A DNA stretch of 64,000 nt, taken from assembly GCA_017052515.1 (NCBI GenBank), contig JAFHKR010000038.1, positions 62,001-126,000 on the forward strand. The letters run 5' to 3'. Each line of letters opens with the position of its first letter. The stretch's first letter is position 1. Below are positions 44,041 to 53,079 of the stretch, one piece after another. Origin of the DNA: Fictibacillus nanhaiensis (GTDB lineage Bacteria > Bacillota > Bacilli > Bacillales > Fictibacillaceae). A program made the position numbers and the translations under genes. The notes under the pieces were generated by a model that saw nothing but the letters and a program-made list of their open reading frames with translations, was not told the DNA's origin and made no database searches.

Positions 44041-44644
44041 TCATGAGATGGTGCGTATCGGGGTTGCGGCTTACCTTTCTGCGCAGCCTGATATCGAGGT
44101 AACAGATGAAGCGGAGAACGGAAAAGTTGCGATAGAGAAGGCGCTAGCACTGAAACCGGATATCATCCTCATGGATCTTGTTATGGATGAGATGGATGGA
44201 ATTGAAGCAACACGAGAGATCACGGGGGCATGGCCAGAAGCAAAGATCATCGTGGTTACGAGTTTTCTTGATGACGAGAAAGTATATCCAGCACTAGAGG
44301 CGGGTGCGTCGAGTTATATGTTAAAAACGTCAAAAGCGAGTGACATCGCTCAAGCTGTTCGCGATACGTATCATGGGAAGTCCGTTCTTGAACCGGAAGT
44401 AACGGGGAAGATGATGAGCAAGATGCGTAAAAAACAAACGCGCGAGCCACATGAAGAGCTGACTGCGCGCGAGATGGAGATTCTTCTGTTGATGACGAAA
44501 GGAAAGACGAATCAAGAAATTGCCGATGATCTGTTCATCGCTTTAAAAACGGTCAAAGTACATGTGAGTAATATTTTAAGTAAGCTGGATGTACAAGATC
44601 GTACGCAAGCTGTTATCTATGCCTTCAACCATTCACTCGTGTAA
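44015..44644 (+). CDS. liaR: LiaR response regulator (NarL family)
   Basis: 209 residues from the ATG at 44015; GGGGG lies nine bases upstream. The receiver domain has DDHEMVRIG at the start and the acceptor Asp in [13 protein letters not shown] near residue 54. The LuxR-type helix-turn-helix is [20 protein letters not shown] then [17 protein letters not shown]. It activates the lia operon itself. It overlaps the end of liaS, completing the operon. Confidence 0.94.
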   Translation: MIKVLLVDDHEMVRIGVAAYLSAQPDIEVTDEAENGKVAIEKALALKPDIILMDLVMDEMDGIEATREITGAWPEAKIIVVTSFLDDEKVYPALEAGASSYMLKTSKASDIAQAVRDTYHGKSVLEPEVTGKMMSKMRKKQTREPHEELTAREMEILLLMTKGKTNQEIADDLFIALKTVKVHVSNILSKLDVQDRTQAVIYAFNHSLV

Positions 44645-44657
44645 CGCTTTATTCGCT

Positions 44658-46394
44658 TTATTCTGCCTGCACAGAGATATGCTGAAAGGTTTTGAAATCA
44701 AAGAGACCAAGATCTGTAAGCTTTATCTCTGGAATTACAGGAAGAGTTAAGAAGGATAGGGTCAGGAACGGATCAAAATCTCCGTGAAATCCGATTTCCT
44801 TTAACTTTTCTTTTAGATGAATGATTTGGTCGTTGACTTCTGTAAATGGTCGATCTGACATCAACCCCGAAATGGGAAGCGGTACAGACGCGAGCACTGC
44901 TCCGTTTTTCACGATTACATAGCCGCCTTGCATGTCACGGATTGCGTCAATCGCGACCAACATATCCTCATCATTCGTTCCGGAAACAACAAGATTATGT
45001 GAATCATGTGCAACCGTTGAAGCGATCGCGCCGTTTTGGATAAGTAGACCTTTTACGACGCCGAGTCCTATATTTTCAGTCTTATTGTGGCGTTCGATCA
45101 CAGCCATTTTTAATAAATCGTTCGTGTGAGAAGGTGTGAACTTTCCGTTTTCTGCTGTTGCCGCTAATATCTTCTTTCTCGTTACTATTTGGTTCGGGAT
45201 GATTTCGATCACATGCATGGGCTTACCATTCGTAATAGGAATCGCTAGCTTTTCGGAATCTATCGCCGTCATGTTTACCGACTGTGTTAAAGCGGCTGAT
45301 GGCTGCGCACTTCTAGATTCTGCACCTTTGTACTTCCCGTCCTGAGCGACCAATTTTCCTCCTACAAAAACATTGGAAATGGCTACAGAATTTACATCAT
45401 CAAGCAAGATAACGTCCGCTTTGTAACCGGGTGCCACTGCGCCTTTTTCTTTTAAGCCGTAACATTCGGCTGCGTTCAAGGTTGCGAGTTGAATCGCTTG
45501 TAAAGGATCCATACCTTCTTGAATAGCGAGCCTCACGTTATGATCTACGCTTCCTTCTGCTACCAAATCATCCAGGTGCTTATCGTCTGTACAGAATAGA
45601 AAGCGGCGAGCGTTTTTCGGCGTTACTGCTTTTATGAGCGCTTTTAAATTTTTTGCTACAGATCCCTCACGTATTAGCACATACATCCCTCGAGAGATCC
45701 GTTCCAGTGCTTCTTCCTTCGTCGTGCATTCGTGATCCGTAGTGATCAGTGAAGAGCGATAGACATTGATTCCATCAGCGTCTAGTCCTGCTGCATGACC
45801 GTCTATCTTGCCGTTTTTAGCCGCTGCTGAAACGATCTTTTGAAGCATATCCTCATCTCCTCTAAAAACAGCAGGAAAATCCATCACTTCCGCTAAACCG
45901 AGAACACGTGGATGAGTTAAAAAGGGCTCTAGGTCAGATGCTTTTAAGACAGACCCTGCATTCTCAAAAGGAGTAGCAGGAACAGATGAAGGTAACATCA
46001 CTCTAACGTCTAGAGGAAGCCCTTCAGATTGATCCAGCATAAAAGAGATACCTTTAGCTCCTGAAACGTTACCGATCTCATGAGGGTCCGTTATTACGGT
46101 TGTAACGCCATGGGTGAGCAACACTTTGCTGAACTCTGCTGGTGTCACCATAGACGACTCGATGTGAACATGGCCGTCGATGAAGGCAGGGGAAATAAAT
46201 TTACCTGATGCATCAATGGTTTCATGTCCTTCGTATTGCCCTATACCCGCAATATAGCCGTCAACGATCGCAATATCTCTTTCAATGATTTCAAGATTAA
46301 ATACATCAATAATTTTTCCGTTCTTGATTACAACATCTGCTGGCATTCTTTTTGTACTAACATCAATTCGTTTTTTTAGAGCATCTATGTTCAT
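44658..46394 (-). CDS. adeC: Adenine deaminase
   Basis: 578 residues from the ATG at 46394 with AAAGGAG upstream. Amidohydrolase motifs: SPAFIDGHVHIESSM near residue 85 (HxH metal pair), TVITDPHEIGNV near 112, and DGHAAGLDADG near 205. The C-terminal domain contains GLMSDRPFTEV. It deaminates adenine to hypoxanthine in purine salvage, using Mn or Fe. Length matches B. subtilis AdeC. No purine riboswitch is visible upstream. Confidence 0.95.
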   Translation of the reverse strand: MNIDALKKRIDVSTKRMPADVVIKNGKIIDVFNLEIIERDIAIVDGYIAGIGQYEGHETIDASGKFISPAFIDGHVHIESSMVTPAEFSKVLLTHGVTTVITDPHEIGNVSGAKGISFMLDQSEGLPLDVRVMLPSSVPATPFENAGSVLKASDLEPFLTHPRVLGLAEVMDFPAVFRGDEDMLQKIVSAAAKNGKIDGHAAGLDADGINVYRSSLITTDHECTTKEEALERISRGMYVLIREGSVAKNLKALIKAVTPKNARRFLFCTDDKHLDDLVAEGSVDHNVRLAIQEGMDPLQAIQLATLNAAECYGLKEKGAVAPGYKADVILLDDVNSVAISNVFVGGKLVAQDGKYKGAESRSAQPSAALTQSVNMTAIDSEKLAIPITNGKPMHVIEIIPNQIVTRKKILAATAENGKFTPSHTNDLLKMAVIERHNKTENIGLGVVKGLLIQNGAIASTVAHDSHNLVVSGTNDEDMLVAIDAIRDMQGGYVIVKNGAVLASVPLPISGLMSDRPFTEVNDQIIHLKEKLKEIGFHGDFDPFLTLSFLTLPVIPEIKLTDLGLFDFKTFQHISVQAE

Positions 46395-46457
46395 GAAGAG
46401 AACTCCTTTAAAAAATCTATCAATTAGTATACGGATATCCAATGTATTCCATGTACA

Positions 46458-46490
46458 GAAAAAACGGTCCCGAGGAGGTGACCGCTTTTG
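46458..46490 (-). terminator. Terminator of the ywbE operon
   Basis: CGGTC pairs with GACCG, and the minus strand continues TTTTTTCTG. Confidence 0.6.
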
Positions 46491-46492
46491 TT

Positions 46493-46687
46493 TTATGCAT
46501 TCAGAATGTCAATGACTCGTCCAACTTGACCGTCTTCAAGGCGTACCTTAATGCCGTGTGGATGAGTAGGTGAGTTTGTTAAGATATCTTTTACGATACC
46601 TTTTGTTTTTTTACCAGAACGCTGATCTGCTTTTAAAATCACGTTCACAGGAAGACCAGGGGTGATATTCGCTCGCTTACGATGCAT
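46493..46687 (-). CDS. ywbE: YwbE-family small protein
   Basis: 64 residues. The pattern PGLPVNVILKADQRSGKKTK followed by GIVKDILTNSPTHPHGIKVR and VGRVIDIL is that of the YwbE/DUF2196 family, a small beta-barrel-like protein of unknown role. Its ATG overlaps the stop of the upstream gene (TAATG), so the two are coupled. Confidence 0.88.
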   Translation of the reverse strand: MHRKRANITPGLPVNVILKADQRSGKKTKGIVKDILTNSPTHPHGIKVRLEDGQVGRVIDILNA

Positions 46688-46863
46688 TAAACACCTGTTC
46701 TCCGCGCTTGGTTGTTTGCTTTTTTGGTTTGTTGGTTCTTAAGCTGGTTGGCTACTTTCACTGGCCCCTTGCTGAATGTTCCCCCTGATTGCTGTGCTTT
46801 CTTTTCAGCTAATCGCTGTTTCGCGATTTCTTGAAAGCTTAATTTCTTTTTCTCCTCAGCCAT
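46687..46863 (-). CDS. Small basic protein upstream of ywbE
   Basis: 58 residues from the ATG at 46863, with GAGGTGACG upstream; a GTG four codons earlier lies inside that site. The sequence is Lys/Gln-rich with LSFQEIAKQRLAEKKAQQSG and ends RRTGV. It is probably disordered and perhaps RNA-binding. Coupled to ywbE by an overlapping stop and start. No family recognised. Confidence 0.65.
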   Translation of the reverse strand: MAEEKKKLSFQEIAKQRLAEKKAQQSGGTFSKGPVKVANQLKNQQTKKANNQARRTGV

Positions 46864-46874
46864 CTTCGTCACCT

Positions 46875-47369
46875 CTATTTTTTCTTTTTAAAATCTGCTT
46901 CTTTTAAATAACCTTCTGCTTCTGCATATGTTTCGAATGCAGCTTCTAGTGCATCATCTTCATCAAAGATGAACCACATGCCATCTTCTCCTACGAGTCG
47001 AATCTCTTCGTGGCTGTGGCTGTACCAGTGTTCTTCTTTACGTTCTTCATCATCAGAACGATCTTTCTTCGGCTGCTGCCAGCCGTGTTTTTTTGATAAG
47101 AACTCCATGGAGTCTTGGATCAGAGCAATGAGTTCTTCTGCTTCGTAGTCTCGGATGTTTACATAGCCTTTATCGTTTTTTACGCTCTGTGGTAGGTGTC
47201 CACCATAAACGAAGCCGTTTCCGTTCGGGTGAAGGTGGTACACGACGATTTTTTTGTCTTGTACACTTTCTTCAAAGTGGAAGTTCAAGCGGCCAAGGGA
47301 TACTTCGTGCATGTCGAGCTCTGGGAAGTTTTCTTCGATTAAAGCAATTTTATCTTCAAATGAAAGCAT
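46875..47369 (-). CDS. Conserved hypothetical protein
   Basis: 164 residues, acidic, with no membrane segment. Mixed alpha/beta N-terminal half (KKIVVYHLHPNGNGFVYGGH) and a C-terminal part with WYSHSHEEIRLVGEDGMW and a final Lys run. It starts the short operon with the small basic protein and ywbE, 12 bases apart. I do not recognise the family. Confidence 0.75.
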   Translation of the reverse strand: MLSFEDKIALIEENFPELDMHEVSLGRLNFHFEESVQDKKIVVYHLHPNGNGFVYGGHLPQSVKNDKGYVNIRDYEAEELIALIQDSMEFLSKKHGWQQPKKDRSDDEERKEEHWYSHSHEEIRLVGEDGMWFIFDEDDALEAAFETYAEAEGYLKEADFKKKK

Positions 47370-47493
47370 GTTTATACTCTCCGTTTCTTTGTTGTGATTG
47401 GTTGATTATATCACATTGAGTGGTGAAAACGAAAAGGTCTCAGGGGAAACTGTAAGGGGAAAAATGGTTATATGGATAAACAGGTTGTTTTGG

Positions 47494-47627
47494 AAGTAGT
47501 TGATCTCCGTTTCACGTGCTTCGCTTTCCGCGGGGCAGGCGGTGAGCCCCTTGCCGCTTTGCGCCCTAAGGGTCTCACCTGACCGCTTGTCCCGCAGGAG
47601 TCTCGCACCCTACACTCCAATCAACTT
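47494..47627. repeat. Dispersed palindromic repeat, copy 7
   Basis: Starts GAAGTAGTTGATCTCCG and ends ACACTCCAATCAACT, with arms GGCGGTGAGCCCC and GGGTCTCACC. It fills most of the 360-base gap between two genes; the rest holds only the dipeptidase terminator. Confidence 0.82.
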
Positions 47628-47687
47628 GCAAAGGTGTTAAAAAATTGAAGGACAATTTCCTTGCAACCACACATACCAAATATAAAG

Positions 47688-47721
47688 AAAAAGCTGACAT
47701 GATTTCTTTCCTGTCAGCTTC
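47688..47721 (-). terminator. Terminator of dipeptidase gene
   Basis: AAGCTGACA pairs with TGTCAGCTT and the minus strand continues TTTTCTTT. Confidence 0.82.
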
Positions 47722-47728
47722 ATCTGTT

Positions 47729-49123
47729 TTATTTTGTTGTTGTTTCTTTTTGGATGGATTTTTCGAGTTCGAACCAGTAGTCTGCTAGTGTTTCCATGCC
47801 TTTGTCGAAGTTTTCGAGGTGGAAGTGCTCGTTTGGTGCATGGAAGTTTTCTGTTGATAGTCCGAAGCCCATTAATACGACGGGAATATTCAGCATTTGG
47901 TCGAACGTTGCTACGATTGGGATCGATCCGCCGCCACGTGTGAATGCTGTTGGTACACCGTACACTTTTTCATAAGAACGTGCAGCCGCTTGGATGGCTG
48001 GGTGATCGAACGGCGTTACGTATGGAGCTCCTTTATCGAAAAGGGTAACCTTCACATCAATGCCCGCAGGTTTATGCTTTTCAATGTGTGCTTTTACTTT
48101 TTCGATGATTTCATCTGGTTCTTGGTTCGGTACGAGTCGGCAGCTGATCTTGGCGTGTGCTTTTGCAGGGATTACGGTCTTGATCCCTTCCCCTTGGAAG
48201 CCTCCCCATACACCGTTTAACTCTAATGTTGGGCGGGCCCATGTACGTTCGATGTGAGAATAACCTTCTTCACCTGTGAGCTCTGTTACGCCAAGCTGAT
48301 TCTTAAGCGCCTCTTCTGTTAGAGGAAGAGCGCGGAATGCTTCTCTTTCTTCTTCCGTCAATTCTTGTACATTATCATAGAAGCCATCTACTAAAATGCG
48401 TCCGTTTTCATCACGGAACGATTGAAGAAGCTCTGTGATCGCGTGCAGCGGGTTCTGAACAGCACCACCATATAGACCGGAATGGAGATCACTGTTTGGT
48501 CCCGTAACATCCACTTGCATCGCACACATGCCACGAAGGCCGTAGCAGATTGCTGGTTTTCCGCGATCTAGCATGCCTGTATCCGAAATAACGATAACGT
48601 CTGCTGCTAGCAAGTCTTTATTTTCCTCAATAAACTTTGGAAGACTTGGACTGCCGATCTCTTCTTCACCTTCAATACAGAACTTGAAGTTAAGAGGCAG
48701 TGTACCTTCTAATTTAAGGATGGCTTGTAAAACCTTTACGTGCATGAACGTTTGGCCTTTGTCATCTGAAGCTCCGCGCGCGTAAAGTTTGTTATCGCGA
48801 ATGGTTGCTTCATAAGGAGGAGATTCCCATAGCTCGATCGGATCAACAGGCTGTACATCGTAATGGCCATAAACCAGTACGGTCGGTTTGCCTTCTGCCT
48901 TTAACCAGTCTCCATAAACAACAGGGTGTCCGTCTGTTTCATAGATCTTTACGTTTTCCATACCGGCATTTGTCAGGCTATCTGCGATCCATTCTGCACC
49001 TTTTCGAACGTCTTCTCTGTGCTCAGGCAGTGCACTCACACTTGGAACAGCGAGCCAGTCTGTTAACTCTTGCAAATGCGTGTCACGATTTTCTTTTAAG
49101 TAATTTACGATTTTATCTGTCAT
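47729..49123 (-). CDS. M20-family dipeptidase
   Basis: 464 residues. M20 metallopeptidase landmarks: VYGHYDVQPVDP near residue 85 (first zinc His and Asp), YARGASDDKGQ near 115 (bridging Asp), EGEEEIGSPS near 150 (catalytic and ligand Glu), and a dimerisation insert in the middle. The TRGGGSIPIV block near the C-terminus is typical of the CNDP-like dipeptidase subgroup. It cleaves dipeptides in the cytoplasm with two zinc ions. AAGGAGGAT precedes the ATG. Confidence 0.92.
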   Translation of the reverse strand: MTDKIVNYLKENRDTHLQELTDWLAVPSVSALPEHREDVRKGAEWIADSLTNAGMENVKIYETDGHPVVYGDWLKAEGKPTVLVYGHYDVQPVDPIELWESPPYEATIRDNKLYARGASDDKGQTFMHVKVLQAILKLEGTLPLNFKFCIEGEEEIGSPSLPKFIEENKDLLAADVIVISDTGMLDRGKPAICYGLRGMCAMQVDVTGPNSDLHSGLYGGAVQNPLHAITELLQSFRDENGRILVDGFYDNVQELTEEEREAFRALPLTEEALKNQLGVTELTGEEGYSHIERTWARPTLELNGVWGGFQGEGIKTVIPAKAHAKISCRLVPNQEPDEIIEKVKAHIEKHKPAGIDVKVTLFDKGAPYVTPFDHPAIQAAARSYEKVYGVPTAFTRGGGSIPIVATFDQMLNIPVVLMGFGLSTENFHAPNEHFHLENFDKGMETLADYWFELEKSIQKETTTK

Positions 49124-49146
49124 AGCAAAAATCCTCCTTATGTACG

Positions 49147-49614
49147 TTATGTTCTACTTCCTAGTTTAATGGAGTTCAGCTCGGAAATGAAATATTCTTT
49201 ATCTTCTTTTTTCATAATCTGCTGAGAAGCTTGTAGCGCTAGAGCAAAATACTCTTCCATACTGGTTTCATCATTTTTTACTAGATATGCACGTGCAAGA
49301 GCTTCATACGCGAAAGCCAGATCAAAATCGGTTACGTTGTTCTCCAAACAGAGTTCGAGAGAGTGTTTCCCGTGAAAAAGCGCGGACTCGCTCATGTTTA
49401 GTAGCGCGTACACTCTTGAGAGCTGCCATTCTCCACGTGCGAAGTGGAGAGGTTCTCCGATTTGTCCCCAATGAAAGCGCGAGGCGTGAGCGGTGTGTAT
49501 CATCTCTAGGTCATCTTCTTTTTTCCGATTCTCTTTTTCGATCAAGTCCCACGTTTTATTAAAATTGTCTACAGCTTGTTTGCGATGCCATTCTTTAGGA
49601 GTGAACTTCTCCAT
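49147..49614 (-). CDS. TPR-like hypothetical protein
   Basis: 155 residues from the ATG at 49614 (AAGGTG about 11 bases upstream); upstream in-frame sequence is hydrophobic and lacks a ribosome site. Helical repeats are visible: RGEWQLSRVYALLNMSESAL, then FDLAFAYEALARAYLVKNDE, resembling two tetratricopeptide units. Such proteins act as scaffolds. It lies 23 bases behind the dipeptidase promoter region, divergent from proC. Function unknown. Confidence 0.75.
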   Translation of the reverse strand: MEKFTPKEWHRKQAVDNFNKTWDLIEKENRKKEDDLEMIHTAHASRFHWGQIGEPLHFARGEWQLSRVYALLNMSESALFHGKHSLELCLENNVTDFDLAFAYEALARAYLVKNDETSMEEYFALALQASQQIMKKEDKEYFISELNSIKLGSRT

Positions 49615-49727
49615 CCATTTCACACACCTTATGTATTTGTGGTTTACTAAAGGTAAAGCTATCGGTATGTGTATTCTGTATAAGTAGATATTTCCCTTTA
49701 TAAAAGATAGAAAGAAGTGCATAGAGT

Positions 49728-50537
49728 ATGGAGAAAAAAATAGGTTTTATCGGGTTTGGAAAGATGGCGCAAGCGATGGCAGGAGGTATGATCAGTTCAG
49801 GCTTGATCAGTCCTGATCAGATTATCGCGAGCATGCGAACGGAAAAGACACGCCTGTACGTCGAGAAACAATATGGTATTCACACGTTCTCTTCTAATAG
49901 TGACGTTGCAAAAGCGGCTGACGTGCTGTTTCTTGCGGTTGCGCCATATTCCTATTTTGAAGTGATTGAAGAGGTAAAGGAATTTGTAAAATCTGATGCG
50001 ATCATCGTAACGATTGCAGCGGGAATTACAACAGAAGACGTTGAAGTTGCTTTCGGGAAGCAGGTAAAGGTGGTACGGACGATGCCAAACACACCATCAC
50101 TTGTCGGAGCAGGTATGACGGCTGTTTCTGTTAATGATGAGATAACGGATGACGAACTACAGACTGTTGAGGAGTTGCTCGGCAGCTTCGGTAAAGTAGA
50201 GGTAATCGTAGAATCTCAGATGGATGCGATTCCTGCGATCAGCGGCTCTTCACCAGCTTACGTGTACATGATGATTGAGGCGATGGCAGACGGAGGCGTC
50301 GTTCAAGGCTTGTCCCGCGATCAATCCTATCGTTTAGCCGCACAAGCGGTTTTAGGAGCAGCGCAGATGGTGCTTGAAACAGGAAAACATCCAGGTGAGT
50401 TAAAAGATCAAGTAACGTCTCCAGGTGGAGCAACGATTGCCGCCGTCGCAACGCTTGAGCAAGAACGCTTTCGTGGTGCGGTGTTAGCAGCGATGGAAAG
50501 CTGTACAGAAAAAGTAAAGAAACTGGGGAAAAAGTAG
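49728..50537 (+). CDS. proC: Pyrroline-5-carboxylate reductase
   Basis: 269 residues. The N-terminal Rossmann motif is GFIGFGKMAQAMAGGM, and the C-terminal signature is TSPGGATIAAVATLE near residue 228. VRTMPNTPSLVGAGMTA is the conserved middle block. It reduces pyrroline-5-carboxylate to proline with NADPH. It abuts the helicase gene with no gap. The size agrees with ProC/ProI proteins. Confidence 0.94.
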   Translation: MEKKIGFIGFGKMAQAMAGGMISSGLISPDQIIASMRTEKTRLYVEKQYGIHTFSSNSDVAKAADVLFLAVAPYSYFEVIEEVKEFVKSDAIIVTIAAGITTEDVEVAFGKQVKVVRTMPNTPSLVGAGMTAVSVNDEITDDELQTVEELLGSFGKVEVIVESQMDAIPAISGSSPAYVYMMIEAMADGGVVQGLSRDQSYRLAAQAVLGAAQMVLETGKHPGELKDQVTSPGGATIAAVATLEQERFRGAVLAAMESCTEKVKKLGKK

Positions 50538-51653
50538 ATGGGTTTTAAAGAACTAGGGATTCATGATGAATTGATAGAGATTTTGCTTCAAAACGGAATC
50601 GGTGAACCAACACCGATTCAAAAAGAAACGATTCCTGTCATCTTAGAAGGTAAAGATGTCGTGGGACAAGCTCAAACGGGTACGGGAAAGACACTTGCTT
50701 TCGTGCTTCCTCTTCTGCAAAAAGTTGATGCTGAGCGTGATGCGATTCAAGGGTTGATCGTCGCACCAACACGTGAGCTTGCCATCCAGATCACAGCTGA
50801 AGTACGCAAACTTACAGAAGCTCTCGGTGAGATCAACGTGCTTGCTGTCTACGGTGGGCAGGACGTGATCGCGCAGATGCATAAGCTAGAGGGCAAGGTA
50901 CATGTTGTTGTCGCAACACCTGGAAGGCTGCTCGATCATATTCGACGAGAGACAATCGATTTATCTCATGTTTCAACGTTCGTGCTTGATGAAGCGGATC
51001 AGATGCTGCATATCGGATTTTTAGATGATATAGAAGACATCATGTATGAGGTGCCTGAGGATCGTCAAACGTTACTTTTTTCCGCGACGATGCCTGATGA
51101 AGTGAAAAAGCTAGCTGAAACGTATACAAACGACCCTCAAGACATTCATGTGAAAACGAAGCAAATAACGTTAAAGGAAATTCGTCAGCGAATCGTGGAA
51201 ACAACAGATCGAGGGAAGCAGAACGATCTCGTTCAAACGATCAGACTGCTGCGTCCGTATTTAGCGATTATTTTTTGCCGAACGAAAAGAAGAGCCAGCA
51301 AGTTGAACGAAGCGCTGCAAAATATGGGTTATAACTCTGATGAACTGCATGGCGATCTTTCTCAAGCGAAGCGAGAGGACGTGATGCGACGCTTTCGTGA
51401 AGGGGAGATCCAATACCTTGTAGCAACGGATGTGGCGGCACGCGGGCTTGATGTTGATGGAGTCACGCATGTTTTTAATTACGACATCGCGCTTGATGCA
51501 GAAAGCTATATTCATCGAATCGGAAGAACGGGACGTGCTGGAGGAAAAGGACTCGCGGTGACGTTTGTAGCGCAGAAAGACAGACGTTTGCTGCAGGTTA
51601 TCGAACGAGAAACGAATCAAAAGTTAAACGTGTTAAAACTTGAATATATGTAA
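50538..51653 (+). CDS. DEAD-box RNA helicase
   Basis: 371 residues, a minimal two-domain helicase without a C-terminal extension. Motifs in order: Q motif [23 protein letters not shown], Ia [29 protein letters not shown] and [12 protein letters not shown]. The size resembles B. subtilis YfmL and B. cereus CshC. It unwinds RNA duplexes, probably in ribosome assembly or cold adaptation. The ATG directly follows the proC stop, so translation is likely coupled. Confidence 0.94.
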   Translation: MGFKELGIHDELIEILLQNGIGEPTPIQKETIPVILEGKDVVGQAQTGTGKTLAFVLPLLQKVDAERDAIQGLIVAPTRELAIQITAEVRKLTEALGEINVLAVYGGQDVIAQMHKLEGKVHVVVATPGRLLDHIRRETIDLSHVSTFVLDEADQMLHIGFLDDIEDIMYEVPEDRQTLLFSATMPDEVKKLAETYTNDPQDIHVKTKQITLKEIRQRIVETTDRGKQNDLVQTIRLLRPYLAIIFCRTKRRASKLNEALQNMGYNSDELHGDLSQAKREDVMRRFREGEIQYLVATDVAARGLDVDGVTHVFNYDIALDAESYIHRIGRTGRAGGKGLAVTFVAQKDRRLLQVIERETNQKLNVLKLEYM

Positions 51654-51665
51654 GATTATTTCTTT

Positions 51666-51702
51666 AAAAAGTGGGCTATCCTTCAGGATGGCTCCTTTTT
51701 TG
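51666..51702 (+). terminator. Terminator of proC-helicase operon
   Basis: AAAAAGTGGGCTATCCT pairs imperfectly with AGGATGGCTCCTTTTTT. Confidence 0.78.
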
Positions 51703-51821
51703 TGGGTATATAATACCAACTATTATTACCAGGTAACAAAAACGGTTGCTTCATAAAACAAACCTTGTTACGATTATATTGTACGAGAATTCGAAAGAGT
51801 CAGATTAGAGGAGTTGAGCAA

Positions 51822-52913
51822 ATGAAGGATCTACAATCGTTTGGCTGGTATGCAGCAAAGATCGCTCCAAAGCTGCCTAAAGAAGCCTTTAAGCCAGTGC
51901 CTTCAAGATTATGGGGTGGGCTTGTCTATCTATTGATCGCAATCGCCGGTATTTTAGTTATCGGGTTATTGAATAATCTTCACCCTTGGTTAGGCATTGG
52001 AATCGCCGTAATATTAGGAACGTGTTTCGCAGGCATGGGCTTCTTAGGCCATGAGATTCTGCACGGCACAGTTATTCGAAAGCCGTGGCTTCGTGACTTT
52101 TTAGGAGCAGTAGCTTTCTGGCCGTTAAGTGTTGGACCGAAGCTCTGGCGAAAGTGGCACAATACGACGCATCACGTTCATACACAGCACGACGGGAAAG
52201 ACCCGGATGCGTGGCCAACGTTAGAGAACTTGTCTCACAAACCATTGCTTCAAAAAGTGTACAAGCTTCCGATGTGGATGCGTTCGATCGTAAGCTTTGC
52301 TTTCTTGTCTGTCTCGTTTACGCTTCACGGACTTTTCATGTTCAAACGATTTATTACGGAGTTCAAACCGAGCAAACGTCCTTCTGTGTGGATTCAGTTG
52401 TTATTGCCGTGGGCGATGTGGCTAGGCTTGCTGGCGTGGCTTGGACCGGTTAAATGGTTCTTTGCGGTATTGCTGCCGTTATTGATCGCCAACGCGATCG
52501 TAATGAGCTATATCTCAACTAACCACCGCTTGAACCCAATGACAGACGTGAACGATCCGTTAGCGAACAGCTTAACGGTTACAGTTCCAAAATGGATCGA
52601 TGTGATTCATTTTAACTTCTCTTACCATACGGAGCATCATCTGTTCCCTGGTATGAGTCCAAAATATTACCCGCTCGTGAAAAAGCATATTAAAGAGATG
52701 TGGCCAGAGCGCTATCACGAGATGCCGCACTGGAAAGCACTTGTTGCACTATGGAAGACACCGCACGTGTACTTTAATCAGACTCAGTTTGTAGATCCAG
52801 CACCGGGTAACTTGTATCCTTCGCTTGGTTATGGGATGAATGAGACTGAAACTGTGGAAGAGAAGAAGCGGGAACGTAAATCAGTGAGCCGCACGTCGAA
52901 AAGCATCCATTAA
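51822..52913 (+). CDS. Membrane fatty acid desaturase
   Basis: 363 residues from the ATG at 51822; GAGGAG is eight bases upstream and the longer frame is rejected. Three diiron histidine boxes are present: GHEILHG near residue 76, HNTTHH near 115 and HTEHH near 270. Four transmembrane helices separate them. It introduces a double bond into membrane lipid acyl chains, often in response to cold, with electrons from ferredoxin or flavodoxin. The C-terminal tail is basic. Monocistronic. Confidence 0.9.
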   Translation: MKDLQSFGWYAAKIAPKLPKEAFKPVPSRLWGGLVYLLIAIAGILVIGLLNNLHPWLGIGIAVILGTCFAGMGFLGHEILHGTVIRKPWLRDFLGAVAFWPLSVGPKLWRKWHNTTHHVHTQHDGKDPDAWPTLENLSHKPLLQKVYKLPMWMRSIVSFAFLSVSFTLHGLFMFKRFITEFKPSKRPSVWIQLLLPWAMWLGLLAWLGPVKWFFAVLLPLLIANAIVMSYISTNHRLNPMTDVNDPLANSLTVTVPKWIDVIHFNFSYHTEHHLFPGMSPKYYPLVKKHIKEMWPERYHEMPHWKALVALWKTPHVYFNQTQFVDPAPGNLYPSLGYGMNETETVEEKKRERKSVSRTSKSIH

Positions 52914-52957
52914 TTTGGGTGTTTTTTTGTTTGTTATGTGTGGTCCGAGCAGAAGGT

Positions 52958-53078
52958 GCAAGTGGACAGTATTTTTTCAGAAGTGGACAGTAAATTCAGG
53001 AAAGTGGACAGTATTTCTCAAAAAGTGGACAGTAAATTAAGTTAACTGGACAGTATTTACTCAAAACTGGACAGTAAA
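52958..53078. repeat. Phased GTGGACAGTA array B (6 units, 21-bp step)
   Basis: GGACAG starts at 52964, 52985, 53006, 53027, 53048 and 53069, exactly 21 bp apart. After the core the units strictly alternate between ATTT and AAAT, so the underlying period may be 42 bp. The array runs up to the stop codon of the NERD gene. Confidence 0.9.
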
Positions 53079-53079
53079 T

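Noticed and set aside
48805-49125. 106-residue ORF antisense to the dipeptidase
   Set aside because: A shadow frame with no start signal; the M20 motifs on the other strand are complete.
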